Of a stretch of 64,000 nt of DNA, positions 1-9,207 are shown one piece after another. Position 1 is the first letter of the stretch. The number at the start of each line of letters is the position of its first letter. Where the stretch lies: the NCBI GenBank assembly GCA_963808615.1, contig CAWEGV010000013.1:434001-498000 (forward strand). The letters run 5' to 3'. This stretch comes from Palsa-504 sp963808615 (lineage in GTDB: Bacteria > Actinomycetota > Actinomycetes > Streptosporangiales > Streptosporangiaceae). The translations under genes and the position numbers were made by a program. The notes beneath the pieces are model-generated. The model was not told where the DNA came from. It saw nothing but the letters and a program-made list of their open reading frames with translations, and made no database searches.

Positions 1-459
1 CCAGCAGGCTTCGGCCCACACGGTGCGGCCGGGGTAGGCGTCAGCGTAGCCCCAGCGGCTGGTGCAGGCGGCCACCATGGCCAGGCCGCGCCCGCCCTCG
101 GCCATCAGGTCGAGCGAGCCGGGGGCCGGCGCCGACGAACCGCCCTCGTCGGTGACCGCGACCCGGGCCACGCCGTCGCGCGGGCAGTCGACCTCGACGA
201 CGAACACGCCCCCGTTACCCGAGTCGGTGTGCTCGATCGCGTTCGCGGCCAGTTCGGACACGCACGTCATGAGGACTTCCCGGGCCGGGCAGCCGACCAG
301 CAGCCCGGCCACGAACCGGCGCGCCTCCGGCACGGACGCGGGCACACCGCGGAAGGCACGGGACCAGCGGCCTAGAGGACTCCTGGCGCTGCGAGAAGCC
401 GGCCGGACGCGGGGCGTCCCCAGAACCGGAAGAACCCACGTGGAGCACCGGGTAGGCAC
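1..459 (-). CDS. Anti-sigma-factor-type ATP-binding regulator (partial, runs off left edge)
   Basis: The reverse strand encodes a GHKL/HATPase_c_2 domain of the kind found in anti-sigma regulatory kinases (SpoIIAB/RsbW-like). Visible motifs are the N box ELAANAIEHTDSG, a DEGG motif and the glycine-rich GGRGLAMV lid, in the order expected for ATP binding. Such proteins usually bind a sigma factor or anti-anti-sigma partner in the cytoplasm; no partner gene is adjacent. The likely start is the GTG at 459, 16 bases after a GGAGG; a closer GTG at 466 is in another frame. No stop is present before the window ends, so the C-terminus is missing. The domain is clear; the exact start is uncertain. Confidence 0.7.
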   Translation of the reverse strand, partial: MPTRCSTWVLPVLGTPRVRPASRSARSPLGRWSRAFRGVPASVPEARRFVAGLLVGCPAREVLMTCVSELAANAIEHTDSGNGGVFVVEVDCPRDGVARVAVTDEGGSSAPAPGSLDLMAEGGRGLAMVAACTSRWGYADAYPGRTVWAEACW

Positions 460-696
460 CAGTCACGGCGGGTCACCTCCTTACGGCAATAACTCCTACT
501 GTCAGTGACGCACGAGGACGCAAAATGGTTCAATCAGGATTTGCGGCCCGGAACGGGAACGTGACGGGAACGTCAGGCGGGCCGCGCGCACATCCCCCGG
601 AAATAGCTGGTCGAATCGATGTTTCGCACCTTTTGCCCCTTCCGTGGCGCGCGGGCCGGAGGGACACTATGGGGACAGACAGCTAAGGAGGAGTAC

Positions 697-2208
697 ATGG
701 CCGCTACTTCGTCCGGAGGCCCGGGACTCACGCGATCACTGTCCATCTGGGCGGCGGTCGGACTGTCCGTGGCGCTGATGGCGCCGAGCATGGCCGCGAA
801 CATCAACCCGCAGGGAGGCGCGACCTATGCGGGCCGCGCGGTGCCGCTGACCTTCCTCATCGCGGCCGTCGGCGTGATGCTCGTGGCGTACTCCTTCGTC
901 CGGCTGTGCCAGTACTTCCATCACTCCGGCTCGGTCTACGCGTTCGTCGGCGCGACCCTCGGACCGCGGGCGGGGGTGGTCGCGGGCTGGGGCATGCTCG
1001 GCACCTACACGTTCTACGCGGTGGTCACCGCGAGCGCGGCCGGCATCTTCGGCACCGCGTTCCTGCAGGAAATCGGGGCCTGGCCGAACCCGCCGACCTG
1101 GGCGCCGTGGATCCTGGTCGGGGTGGTCCTGGCTCTGGTGCTGTTCCTCGCGATCATCCCGGCCAGGCGCGGCGCGAGCATCCTGCTGTCGGTGGAGGGC
1201 ACCACGGTCGCGCTGATCCTGATCGTCACCGTCGTGGTACTGGTCCGGCTGCTGGCCGGGAACGCGCCGGGGCACGAGCACTTCACCTTGAGCGTGTTCA
1301 CGGTGGCGCCGGGGACCAAACCCAACGACCTGTTCCTCGGCGTGGTGTTCGGGTTCCTGTCGTTCGCCGGATTCGAGGCGGCCGCCACCCTGGGCGAGGA
1401 AGCCAGGCGCCCGACCCGCGACATCCCGCGCGCGATCTTCGGCGTCGCGGTGTTCGGCGGCGTCTACTTCACGGTGGTGACCGCGGTGGAGATGATGGGC
1501 TTCGGCACCAGCGCGGCCGGCGTCAAGAACTTCGTCGCCTCGCCGTCGCTACTGGGCGACCTGGGCTCCTCCTACGTGGGCCACTGGGTCGGGGATGTGA
1601 TCACGCTCGGCACCACGGTCAGCGCCTTCGGCTGCTGCCTGGCCTCCACGGTCGGGGCGGCGCGGCTGATGTACGCGCTGTCCCGGGATGCCCGCGGCCC
1701 ACGCGGGGTCGGGGCGAGCTCGCACTGGGGCACGCCGGCCAACGCCACCGTGGTGATCACGGCCATGTCGGCGCTGATCGTGATCATCTACGCGACGGCC
1801 TTCCACGCCACCGCGTTCGAGAGCTTCCTGTGGTCGGGCACCATCGGCACGCTGATCCTGCTGGTGGCCTACGTGCTGGCCTCGATCGGCTGCATCATGC
1901 TGGTGTTCGTCCGGCGGAAGCTCCCGGTGCCGACGTGGCAGGTCGTGATCCCGGTGGCAGGCCTGATCGTGCTGGGCTACACGCTGTACCGCAACGTGAT
2001 CCCGTACCCGACCGGCGACGCCGCGTGGTTCCCCGTCGTGTCCGGGGCCTGGCTGCTGGTCGCGATCATCGCGGTCATCTTCGCGGCCGGCACGGCCCGC
2101 AAGCTCGGAGTCGCGCTGGCCGCCCGGGAGGGCATCAAGGCCCCGGGAGAGGAGCAGGCAGTGAGGTCCAGGCATGGGCTCGCGCCCGCGGGCGGCGAGG
2201 CGTCTTAG
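697..2208 (+). CDS. APC-family amino acid permease
   Basis: A 503-residue polytopic membrane protein of the amino acid-polyamine-organocation superfamily. The N-terminus carries the family pattern (SVALMAPSMAANINPQGG), and about twelve hydrophobic segments follow. The conserved loop GFEAAATLGEEARRPTRDIP, usual after TM6, is present. It should import an amino acid or amine by proton or sodium symport. The start is the ATG at 697, directly after the strong ribosome site AAGGAGG. An in-frame ATG at 619 is less likely. The stop lies two bases before the amidohydrolase start, so the two genes are probably co-transcribed and share a substrate pathway. The substrate cannot be read from sequence. Confidence 0.85.
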   Translation: MAATSSGGPGLTRSLSIWAAVGLSVALMAPSMAANINPQGGATYAGRAVPLTFLIAAVGVMLVAYSFVRLCQYFHHSGSVYAFVGATLGPRAGVVAGWGMLGTYTFYAVVTASAAGIFGTAFLQEIGAWPNPPTWAPWILVGVVLALVLFLAIIPARRGASILLSVEGTTVALILIVTVVVLVRLLAGNAPGHEHFTLSVFTVAPGTKPNDLFLGVVFGFLSFAGFEAAATLGEEARRPTRDIPRAIFGVAVFGGVYFTVVTAVEMMGFGTSAAGVKNFVASPSLLGDLGSSYVGHWVGDVITLGTTVSAFGCCLASTVGAARLMYALSRDARGPRGVGASSHWGTPANATVVITAMSALIVIIYATAFHATAFESFLWSGTIGTLILLVAYVLASIGCIMLVFVRRKLPVPTWQVVIPVAGLIVLGYTLYRNVIPYPTGDAAWFPVVSGAWLLVAIIAVIFAAGTARKLGVALAAREGIKAPGEEQAVRSRHGLAPAGGEAS

Positions 2209-2210
2209 GG

Positions 2211-3335
2211 ATGCCCGGACTGCTCGCCTGCGTCGCCGACCAGATGCTGGTCGACCATCACTGTCACGGGGTGCTGGGCCGGGACGCGGACGTGGCGACG
2301 CTGGAGTCGATGCTGACCGAGGGACCAGGTGTCCCCGGCGGGTCGGTGTTCGATTCCCAGGCCGGGTTCGCGTTCCGCCGCCTGTGCCCGCCAGTCCTGG
2401 GCCTGCCGGCGCACGCCGAAATCGCCGACTACGCGGCGCGCCGGGCCGAGATCGGCGTGACCGAGGTGAGCAAGCGGTTCCTCCAGGCGGCCGGGCTGTC
2501 CGTGCTGTGCGTGGACACCGGCTTCACCCCGGAGCCGATCACCTCTCCGGCCGAACTGGGCGGGCTGGCGGGCGCGACCGCGCACGAGATCGTGCGCCTC
2601 GAACGGGTCGCCGAGGACGTTGCGGCGGCCGGGATCGGCGCCGCGGGCTTCGCCGACGCGATGCGGTCCGCGCTGGCCACCAGGACCGCCACCGCGGTCG
2701 GCGTGAAGTCCATCGCGGCCTACCGGACCGGGCTTGACCTGGCCCCGGAACGGCCGTCCGACACCGAGGTGGCGGCCGCCGCGGGCCGCTGGCTGAGCTC
2801 GGGTTCGCTCCGGCTGGCCGACGAGACGCTGCAGCGGTTCCTCATCTGGTGCGGCGTGGACCTGCGGCTGCCGGTGCAGTTCCACGTCGGCTACGGGGAC
2901 AGCGACGTCGACCTGCAGCGCTGCAACCCATTGCTGCTCACCCCGCTGCTGCGGGCCATCCAGCCGACCGGAGTGCCGGTCATGCTGCTGCACAACTACC
3001 CGTTCCACCGGGAGGCCGGCTACCTGGCCCAGGTGTTCCCGCACGTGTACGTCGATGCCGGGCTGGCCACCCACAACCTGGGCGGCCGCGCCCCCGCGCT
3101 GCTGGCCGAGGCGCTCGAGCTCGCGCCGTACGGCAAGTTCTTGTACTCCTCGGACGCGTTCGGGCTGCCGGAACTGTTCTACCTGGGCGCGATGCTGTTC
3201 CGGACCGCGCTGTCCGGCTTCTTGTCGGCCGGCTTGGCAGAAGGTCTTTATTCAGAACGGACCGTGGTGCGCCTGACCCGGATGCTCTGCGCCGACAATG
3301 CCAAGCGTGCCTACCAGCTCGCCGATCAGATGTAA
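2211..3335 (+). CDS. Amidohydrolase family protein (FluG/amidohydrolase_2-like)
   Basis: A 374-residue cytosolic metal-dependent hydrolase. Residues near 15-18 give the metal-binding HHCH pattern (VDHHCHG), and the C-terminal half has YGKFLYSSDAFG with the conserved late aspartate, both typical of amidohydrolase_2 TIM barrels. A central FHVGYGDSDVDL segment resembles members that sit beside glutamine-synthetase-like genes. It starts two bases after the permease stop, so it is likely translationally coupled and acts on whatever the permease brings in, for example an amide or gamma-glutamyl compound (inference). The only upstream ribosome-site candidate lies inside the permease 3' end. Confidence 0.78.
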   Translation: MPGLLACVADQMLVDHHCHGVLGRDADVATLESMLTEGPGVPGGSVFDSQAGFAFRRLCPPVLGLPAHAEIADYAARRAEIGVTEVSKRFLQAAGLSVLCVDTGFTPEPITSPAELGGLAGATAHEIVRLERVAEDVAAAGIGAAGFADAMRSALATRTATAVGVKSIAAYRTGLDLAPERPSDTEVAAAAGRWLSSGSLRLADETLQRFLIWCGVDLRLPVQFHVGYGDSDVDLQRCNPLLLTPLLRAIQPTGVPVMLLHNYPFHREAGYLAQVFPHVYVDAGLATHNLGGRAPALLAEALELAPYGKFLYSSDAFGLPELFYLGAMLFRTALSGFLSAGLAEGLYSERTVVRLTRMLCADNAKRAYQLADQM

Positions 3336-3342
3336 TGGAGGA

Positions 3343-3608
3343 GTGAAGCTGCTTTCGGTCAACGTCGAGCTCGGCCTGCCGCTGCCGAACGGCGTGTTCG
3401 GTGAGAACCTGACCACCGAGGGCATCGACGTCAACGCGGCCCTGATCGGCGAGCGCAGGCGGGCTGGATCAAGAGGTTCACGCTGGCCGCCATCCCCGGG
3501 GCCTGCTTCCGGGCGCTGACCATCGAGCCGGACCTGCTGCCGAAGCTGCTCGTGGCCGACGCGCTGCCGCGCGAGACGCGAGAACTGGCCCAGCGCCGGA
3601 CGGCCTGA
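3343..3608 (+). pseudogene. MOSC-domain protein remnant
   Basis: A decayed MOSC (molybdenum-cofactor-binding) gene. A GTG start at 3343 after GGAG opens VKLLSVNVELG, which resembles a MOSC N-terminus, and jumps straight to the signature NGVFGENLTTEGID. The middle of the domain, with its substrate pocket, is therefore deleted. After IGERRRAG the frame breaks, but another frame continues with WIKRFTLAAIPGACFRAL, like the end of the domain, and stops at 3608. One internal deletion and one frameshift mean no working protein. The call rests on the GENLTTEG pattern, which I recognise with fair confidence. Confidence 0.6.
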
Positions 3609-3664
3609 CCGCCCGGTACACCCGGCAGGAGGGGCCGGGCGGGGGTTGATAGGGTGCTTGAGGC

Positions 3665-4906
3665 CTGAGCGGCTGGGGTCTGGACCAGTTCCGCGACTAC
3701 GCGACCGCCTCGCTGAAGCTGAACAACATCGACCCCGGCAGCCCGGCCGCGGCCAAGATGCTGGGCCTGCTGCGGTACGTGGACGGCGACCTCGGTGACC
3801 CGGCCACCTACCAGGCCATGTCGGACCAGATGGGCCCGGCTAAGAAGGCGCTGTTCTATCTTGAGGTGCCGCAGGGAATCTTCGGGCGCATCGCCAAGGG
3901 CATTGCCCACGCCGGACGCGCGCAAGACAGCCGGATCATGGTCGAGAAGCCGTTCGGCAACGACGTGGCCAGCGCCCAGCAGCTGAGTGCCACCTTGCAG
4001 TCCTTCTTCCCTGAGGATGCCATCTACCGGGTCGACCACTGGCTGGGCCTGGAACCAGTGGACAGCCTCATGTTCGTCCGGTTCGCGAACACGATCATCG
4101 AGCCGCTGCTGAACCGGACCTACGTGCGGAGCGTCCAGATCACGATGGCCGAGGACTTCGACGTCGCCGACCGGGGCAGCTTCTACGACAAGACGGGCGC
4201 GATCAAGGACGTGATCCAGAACCACCTGCTGCAGGTCCTGGCCACCGTCCTGGCCGAGCCGCCGGACGGCACCGGCCTGGACTCCTGGCGGACGTCTAAG
4301 TCCGACCTCCTCGGCGCGCTGCGCCCGCTGACCCCGGAAACCACCGTCAAGGGCCAGTACCAGGGCTACCTCGACGTGACCGGGGTCGCCCCGGATTCCA
4401 AGACCGAGACCTACGCGGCGATCAGGCTGGCCGCCGACTCCTGGCGCTGGGCCGACGTGCCGATCCTGATCCGGGCCGGCAAGTGCCTGCCGCTGACTGC
4501 GACCGAGGTCACGATCGTCTTCAAGCGCCCGCCGTACGACGTCTTCGGGCTGAGCGATTCAGCTGCCCCGAACACCTTGCGCTTCCGGGTCAACCCGGAC
4601 GACCGCGTCGCCTTGTCGCTGGTCGGTAAGAAGCCTGGTGTCGGCTGGCAGGCTGCCATCGAGGATCTCAAGTTCGCCGAGAGCGCGGCCTCCGACCTGC
4701 GCCCCTACGACCGGCTCATCGGCGCCGCGCTCGACGGGCAGCGCTGGTTGTTCGCCTCGGAGGCCACCGTCGAAGCGGCCTGGCGGGTCGTCGACCCGGT
4801 GCTCGGCGACGTCGTGCCTGTGCACCCCTACGCCCGCGGCAGCTGGGGTCCCGCCGAAGCCGCCGCCCTGCTCCCCGACGGCGAAACCTGGAGCGACCCG
4901 TCCTGA
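3665..4906 (+). pseudogene. zwf: Glucose-6-phosphate dehydrogenase lacking its N-terminal nucleotide-binding segment
   Basis: Homologous to actinobacterial glucose-6-phosphate 1-dehydrogenase (pentose phosphate entry). The substrate and catalytic signature RVDHWLG is present, followed by DVIQNHLLQV and KTGAIKDV, and the C-terminal domain is complete to RGSWGPAEA. The first 60 or so residues of the family, with the GxxGDLAxK dinucleotide-binding loop, are absent. In-frame similarity begins near GWGLDQFRDYA at 3671, directly after a TGA at 3659. The first ATG in frame is at 3758, deeper still. Without the NADP-binding loop the product should be inactive. It adjoins a MOSC remnant, so a deletion may have removed the segment between them. 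Confidence 0.75.
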
Positions 4907-5184
4907 CCGCGAAGGGTCAGGCGTGGGGGGCCGATAGGCGATAGCGGCCCGTCTACGGACAACCCGCCGTCTGCGCCGCAGGCTGATTGTTCCAGGGACC
5001 ATCCAGCTATCAAACCGCGGGCCGCGGTCAGGCCGCTGTGCTACTCGAGCTGGCCCGGATAGAGGCTCCAGCATCCCTATCATCCAGGTCAGCAGACCTT
5101 TTCAGGCGTGCCGCGCGCCTGGCCGGCGATCATCGTGAAGGCCCGGGCTCGCGCATGGCCGAGCCGCTCGACGGCCGCCCGCCG

Positions 5185-5224
5185 TTGACGGACCGATACC
5201 AATCATCTAGCATACTGATATCAG
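5185..5224 (+). promoter_or_regulatory. Predicted promoter with palindrome upstream of the PQQ-propeller lipoprotein
   Basis: TTGACG (5185-5190) and TAGCAT (5208-5213) are separated by 17 bases, matching a housekeeping actinobacterial promoter. A perfect 10-bp palindrome, CTGATATCAG (5215-5224), sits where transcription should start and could be an operator. The rest of the 360-base gap 4907-5266 shows nothing else I can support. Confidence 0.55.
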
Positions 5225-5266
5225 ATTTTCGTTCATATGCCCGGCCCGGCCGGGAGGGAGCGTGCG

Positions 5267-6811
5267 ATGAGAACCAGGAAGATCGTATGGCCCAGCCTGA
5301 TCCTCGCTGCCGGTGTGGTCCTGGCCGGCTGCAGCGGCACCAGCGAGCCGGCCGGGAGCACGGTGGCGAATGCCAAGGCGGCCCAGCCCGCTGGCTCGTG
5401 GCTGTATCCGAACGGCGATCTTGAGAACACGCGGGATGCGGCGGGAGCCACTATTTCGTCCGCTAACGTGGCCGGCCTGCAGCAGGCCTGGACCTTCAAG
5501 TTGGCCTCGTCATTGGTAACGTCCGGGCCAGGCTTCGGCTCGCTGGCGGCGACGCCGATCGTGGCCAATGGCGTCGTCTACCTGCAGGACCTCGGTGGCA
5601 ACGTGTACGCGCTGGCGCTGGGCACCGGGAAGCTGGAGTGGGAGTACCAGGTCAGCTCGAAGATAGACGAAGGGGGCCCGAACGGCGTCGCGCTCGCGGG
5701 TGGTGTCGTGTACGGAGACACGATGACCACCGTGTTCGCGCTCAGCGCCGCCACCGGCAAAACTATCTGGGTCGACCAGGATCTGCTCAGCAATGACCAG
5801 GGCACGTTCGGCATCCAGCCGCTGGTCGCAAACGGCCGCGTCTACCTGGCCAGTTCCATCGGAACCGGGCCCACCGGCGGGATCCTGCTGGCCCTGAACG
5901 CCGCCACCGGCAAGCTGGTCTGGACATTCAACACGGTCGTCCCCAGCAATGGCGCGCAGACCCCTTACGGCTCAGGCGGCGCATGGGAGACCCCGCTGCC
6001 CGGCAGCGACGGCTCGGTGACCTTCGGCACCGGCAACCCCTATCAGTCGGCCGCTGAGGCGATCGCCCACCCTTCGCCATGGCTCTACACCGATAGCGAG
6101 GTCAATCTCGATGCCGCCACGGGCAAGCTGCGCTGGTACTACCAGGGCGTGAGCAACGACTTCATGGACCACGACATGCAGACCTCGCCGATTGCCGCGA
6201 CCATCAGCGGACAGCCCGCGGTCATCGGCTCGGGCAAGCTGGGCGTGGTCTATGCGATGAACGCCAGCACCGGCAAGCTGATCTGGAAGACCCCGGTGGG
6301 CGAGCACAGCAAATCGGACAGCTACCCGCTCGAAGCGATGGAGCACAAGCTCACCCTGACGGCCCCTTACACGATCCTGCCCGGCTCCCTGGGGGGCGTG
6401 CTGTCGAACCTGGCCCTGGCGGGCAGCACCGTGTACGTGGCCACGGTCGACCAGCGGTTCACTCTGGCCAAGATGAGCTATCCGCTGGGCGGCCAGGACG
6501 GCAATGGCAGCGGCGAGATAGTGGCCCTCAACCTCACCACCGGCAAGGTCGAGTGGGACACCAAGGTGCCCGCCTACCCGCTGGGCGCCGCCACCGTCTC
6601 CAACGACCTCGTCATCACCACCCTGTACACGGGCGTCCTGATCGCGCTCGACCGCACCACCGGTGCCGTCGTCTACCAGCACAAGCTGCCCACCTCCGCC
6701 AACGCGCCCATCGCCATCGCCGGAAACTCCATCCTGGTCCCCGCGGGCGGCCCCAGCATTTTCGGGCCGAAGGGTGGCTCACCTCAGCTGGTGGTCTACA
6801 CGGTTCGCTGA
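5267..6811 (+). CDS. Secreted lipoprotein with PQQ-type beta-propeller repeats
   Basis: A 514-residue exported protein. The N-terminus is a lipoprotein signal: basic MRTRK, a hydrophobic stretch and the lipobox VVLAGC, so it should be lipid-anchored outside the membrane. The mature part has repeated WD-like blades of the PQQ/BamB type (for example ALNAATGKLVWTFN, AMNASTGKLIWKTP, ALNLTTGKVEWDTK), roughly seven or eight. The start is the ATG at 5267 after GGGAG. An in-frame ATG at 5237 would lengthen the signal without its own ribosome site. Some relatives are alcohol or polyvinyl-alcohol dehydrogenases, but no quinone-binding residues can be assigned here, so function stays open. The 3' end overlaps miaA by 33 bases, convergently. 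Confidence 0.82.
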   Translation: MRTRKIVWPSLILAAGVVLAGCSGTSEPAGSTVANAKAAQPAGSWLYPNGDLENTRDAAGATISSANVAGLQQAWTFKLASSLVTSGPGFGSLAATPIVANGVVYLQDLGGNVYALALGTGKLEWEYQVSSKIDEGGPNGVALAGGVVYGDTMTTVFALSAATGKTIWVDQDLLSNDQGTFGIQPLVANGRVYLASSIGTGPTGGILLALNAATGKLVWTFNTVVPSNGAQTPYGSGGAWETPLPGSDGSVTFGTGNPYQSAAEAIAHPSPWLYTDSEVNLDAATGKLRWYYQGVSNDFMDHDMQTSPIAATISGQPAVIGSGKLGVVYAMNASTGKLIWKTPVGEHSKSDSYPLEAMEHKLTLTAPYTILPGSLGGVLSNLALAGSTVYVATVDQRFTLAKMSYPLGGQDGNGSGEIVALNLTTGKVEWDTKVPAYPLGAATVSNDLVITTLYTGVLIALDRTTGAVVYQHKLPTSANAPIAIAGNSILVPAGGPSIFGPKGGSPQLVVYTVR

Positions 6812-7729
6812 CGGGGCCCCCACTTGCAGGTGCTGCAGGGCGTCGGTCAGCAGAGAGCTTCCCGGGCTGGCCTCGAGCCAGTGGACGCGGGGGTCGCGGC
6901 GGAACCAGGATTCCTGGCGGCGGGCGAAGCGCTTGGTGGCCTTGACCGTCTCCTCGCGCGCTTCGTCCAGGGTGAGCTCGCCGTCCAGGTGGCGGAGCAG
7001 CTGGGCGTAGCCGAGGGCACGGCTGGCCGTCTTGCCCTGGCGCAGGCCGACGGCGACCAGGGCGCGGACCTCGGCCTCGAAACCGGACTGCCACATGGCC
7101 TCGACCCGGGCCGCGATCCGCTGGTCCAGGTCCGGGCGAGGCAGGGTGAGGCCGATCTGCACCGCCGGGCGGGCGTGGCCGTAGGCGGGCATGGTGGCGG
7201 TGAACGGGCCGTCGGAGATCTCGAGCACCTCCAGGGCCCGCACGATGCGGCGGCCGTTGCTGGGCAGGATCGACCGGGCCGCGGCCGGGTCGAGCGTGGC
7301 CAGCCGGGCGTGCAGGGCCGCGGCGCCCGCCCGGTCCAGCTCATCGGAGAGCCGGTCGCGGACAGCCTGGTCCGTTCCGGGAAAATTCAGGTCATCCAGA
7401 GCGGCCCTGATGTACAGGCCTGAGCCGCCGACCAGCACGGGTACGTGGCCGCGGCCGATGATGTCGTCGATCGCGGCGCGAGCCAGCTGCTGGTAGTCGG
7501 CCACGTTGGCGGTCCTGGTCACCGGCCAGATATCGAGCAGGTGATGCGGGACGCCCTGGCGCGCGGCCTCGGGCTCCTTGGCGGTGCCGATATCCATGCC
7601 CTGGTAGAGCTGCATGGAGTCGGCGTTCACGACCTCGCCGCCGAGGGCGCGGGCCAGCCCGACGCCGAGCGCGGACTTGCCGGTGGCGGTCGCGCCGACC
7701 ACGGCGATGACGTACGTGCCCATGCCCAC
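6779..7729 (-). CDS. miaA: tRNA dimethylallyltransferase MiaA
   Basis: Transfers a dimethylallyl group to A37 of tRNAs reading codons that begin with U, the step before MiaB methylthiolation. The 316-residue protein has the P-loop GATATGKSA near residue 12 and the substrate motif NADSMQLYQGMDIGTAK. It also has GGSGLYIRA and the C-terminal tRNA-binding region ending in RFARRQESWFRRDPRV. Length is normal. It lies 10 bases after the dioxygenase-like gene, in the same direction, as in many actinomycetes. miaB is in this window at 48.0-49.5 kb. Confidence 0.95.
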   Translation of the reverse strand: MGMGTYVIAVVGATATGKSALGVGLARALGGEVVNADSMQLYQGMDIGTAKEPEAARQGVPHHLLDIWPVTRTANVADYQQLARAAIDDIIGRGHVPVLVGGSGLYIRAALDDLNFPGTDQAVRDRLSDELDRAGAAALHARLATLDPAAARSILPSNGRRIVRALEVLEISDGPFTATMPAYGHARPAVQIGLTLPRPDLDQRIAARVEAMWQSGFEAEVRALVAVGLRQGKTASRALGYAQLLRHLDGELTLDEAREETVKATKRFARRQESWFRRDPRVHWLEASPGSSLLTDALQHLQVGAPSANRVDHQLR

Positions 7730-7739
7730 CAGTGTGCCG

Positions 7740-8504
7740 TTAGCGGCGGCGCCAGCGGGCCACCAGATAGGTCACCTCGAACAGGACGGCCCGGTAGCGC
7801 AGGTCCCCGGAGAACGCGTCTCGGCCCGCCGCGCCGGCCAGGACCTGCCAGGCCGCGCGGCCGGCCACGAGCAGCCTGCTGTCCGCGCCGGGGTCGAGCG
7901 CGGCCAGCGCGGCGGCATCGGCGCCGGCCAGCGCCGTCGCCACCTGGTCGTCGTAACGGTCGGCGTCCGCGTCGACGGCGCCCGGGACGCCGCGGGCCCG
8001 GCGGCCGGGCCCGTCGCCCAGGACCAGCAGCGCGACCCGCGGCGCGAGCGCGGCCAGCCTGTTGCCCAGGTCCAGGCATCCGGCGGCGGGCGCGTCCGAC
8101 GCGATCCCCCACCAGACGGCAGGCACCGGGCCATCTGCCCGGGACAGCAGCCACTTCCCCACGGTCAGGGCCAGCGGCAGCACAGGCGAGCCCGGTGAGT
8201 CCAGGGAGCCAGGCATACCATTGGGACCAGAGGTGGCAGAGGTACCAAGGGGTCGACGGCCGCCCACGGTGAACGGGATGCCGAATTCGTGCAGGCTGCC
8301 CGGTGCATCGGGCGGGTACTGGGCGGTGTGCGCGGCTCCCCCGACCACCACGACCACGTCCGGGCCGTCGCCGAGCAGGTCGGCGACGGCCCGGTGGCAC
8401 GCGGTCCGCAGCCGCTCGAGCCCGGCGCCACCGGGACCTGGCGCGCCGGTCGCCGCGGGGATCAGCAACGGCGGCTGCGGGCAGACGGCCGCACCGGTCA
8501 GCAT
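7740..8504 (-). CDS. Class III extradiol dioxygenase subunit B-like protein
   Basis: A 254-residue cytosolic protein of the actinobacterial family commonly found just upstream of miaA. It begins MLTGAAVCPQPPLLIPA, has a VVVVVGGA strand, and the region SDAPAAGCLDLG where LigB-type proteins place active-site residues. Its length suits a LigB-like fold. The physiological substrate is not known for this family, so no reaction is assigned. Spacing of 10 bases to miaA suggests one transcript. Confidence 0.72.
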   Translation of the reverse strand: MLTGAAVCPQPPLLIPAATGAPGPGGAGLERLRTACHRAVADLLGDGPDVVVVVGGAAHTAQYPPDAPGSLHEFGIPFTVGGRRPLGTSATSGPNGMPGSLDSPGSPVLPLALTVGKWLLSRADGPVPAVWWGIASDAPAAGCLDLGNRLAALAPRVALLVLGDGPGRRARGVPGAVDADADRYDDQVATALAGADAAALAALDPGADSRLLVAGRAAWQVLAGAAGRDAFSGDLRYRAVLFEVTYLVARWRRR

Positions 8505-8536
8505 CGGGTGCCCCGCAGCGAATCAGCCGGGCGCCG

Positions 8537-9004
8537 TCAGCGGCTCCGGTTCAGCTTCCGGCGGTAGGCGATGGTCCCGGCCCCGGCCAGGATCGCCGCC
8601 GCGCCGAGGACGAACAGCAGGCCGTCCTGCAAGCCGGCCGTCCCGCCGCCTCCGGTGACGGGGGCCTCGGTCGGGAACGCAGAGCTCGGAGACGGCGACG
8701 GGCTGGGGCTGGGGCTAGGGCTCGGGCTGGCGCTCGGCGACGGACTGGTCGAGACGGACGTCGACGTGCTGACCGAGGGGCTGGCCGTGGCGCTCGTGCT
8801 GGCGCTGGTGGAGGAGGTAGAGGTCGACGTGGACGAGACGGTCGCGCTGACCGAGCCGCCGGACGGGGTGAACACCGACGACGGCGTCGAGCCGGACGAA
8901 CAGGCCGAAACGCCGGCCGCGCCGAGAAGGACCAAGCCGCCCCAGCCGACGGCGGTGAGCCTCCCCCTGAGGGCCGGATCCGCGATCGCTGCGCGCACCT
9001 TCAT
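8537..9004 (-). CDS. Ser/Thr-rich cell-surface lipoprotein with C-terminal anchor
   Basis: A 155-residue exported protein. It has an N-terminal signal ending in a lipobox-like GVSAC, then a low-complexity linker of Ser, Thr, Ala and Pro with repeated SPSPSPS. A short APVTGGG segment, one hydrophobic helix (LLFVLGAAAILAGAGTIAY) and the basic tail RRKLNRSR follow. That C-terminal layout is that of a sortase substrate, though the usual leucine of LPxTG or LAxTG is missing. The start is the ATG at 9004 after GAAGGAGG. A sortase gene lies divergently 203 bases away, which supports a cell-wall role. Function otherwise unknown. Confidence 0.65.
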   Translation of the reverse strand: MKVRAAIADPALRGRLTAVGWGGLVLLGAAGVSACSSGSTPSSVFTPSGGSVSATVSSTSTSTSSTSASTSATASPSVSTSTSVSTSPSPSASPSPSPSPSPSPSPSSAFPTEAPVTGGGGTAGLQDGLLFVLGAAAILAGAGTIAYRRKLNRSR

Positions 9005-9207
9005 TGAACCTCCTTCATGCGGGGCTTTTCCCTCTTCCCGGCCGCAGAAACCGGCGCGAGAAGGAAAGCGTGGCCGGCCAGTGGCTGCGCAGGCGACGAC
9101 AATGCTAAGGCCCGCGGGCGGCACAAACGGGGAATGGCGCGCGCAACAGCGCAATATTAGGCTTGGCAGGTAGAACACCTGAAGAACACGGAGGGAGGGC
9201 GCCGGCA

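Noticed and set aside
62..508. Forward-strand frame at the left edge
   Set aside because: The reverse strand carries clear HATPase motifs over the same bases; the forward frame is its shadow.
906..2210. Open frame running in front of the amidohydrolase on the same strand
   Set aside because: It lies in a shifted frame over the permease gene; its residues are Arg/Gly-rich shadow sequence, and the amidohydrolase has its own start at 2211.
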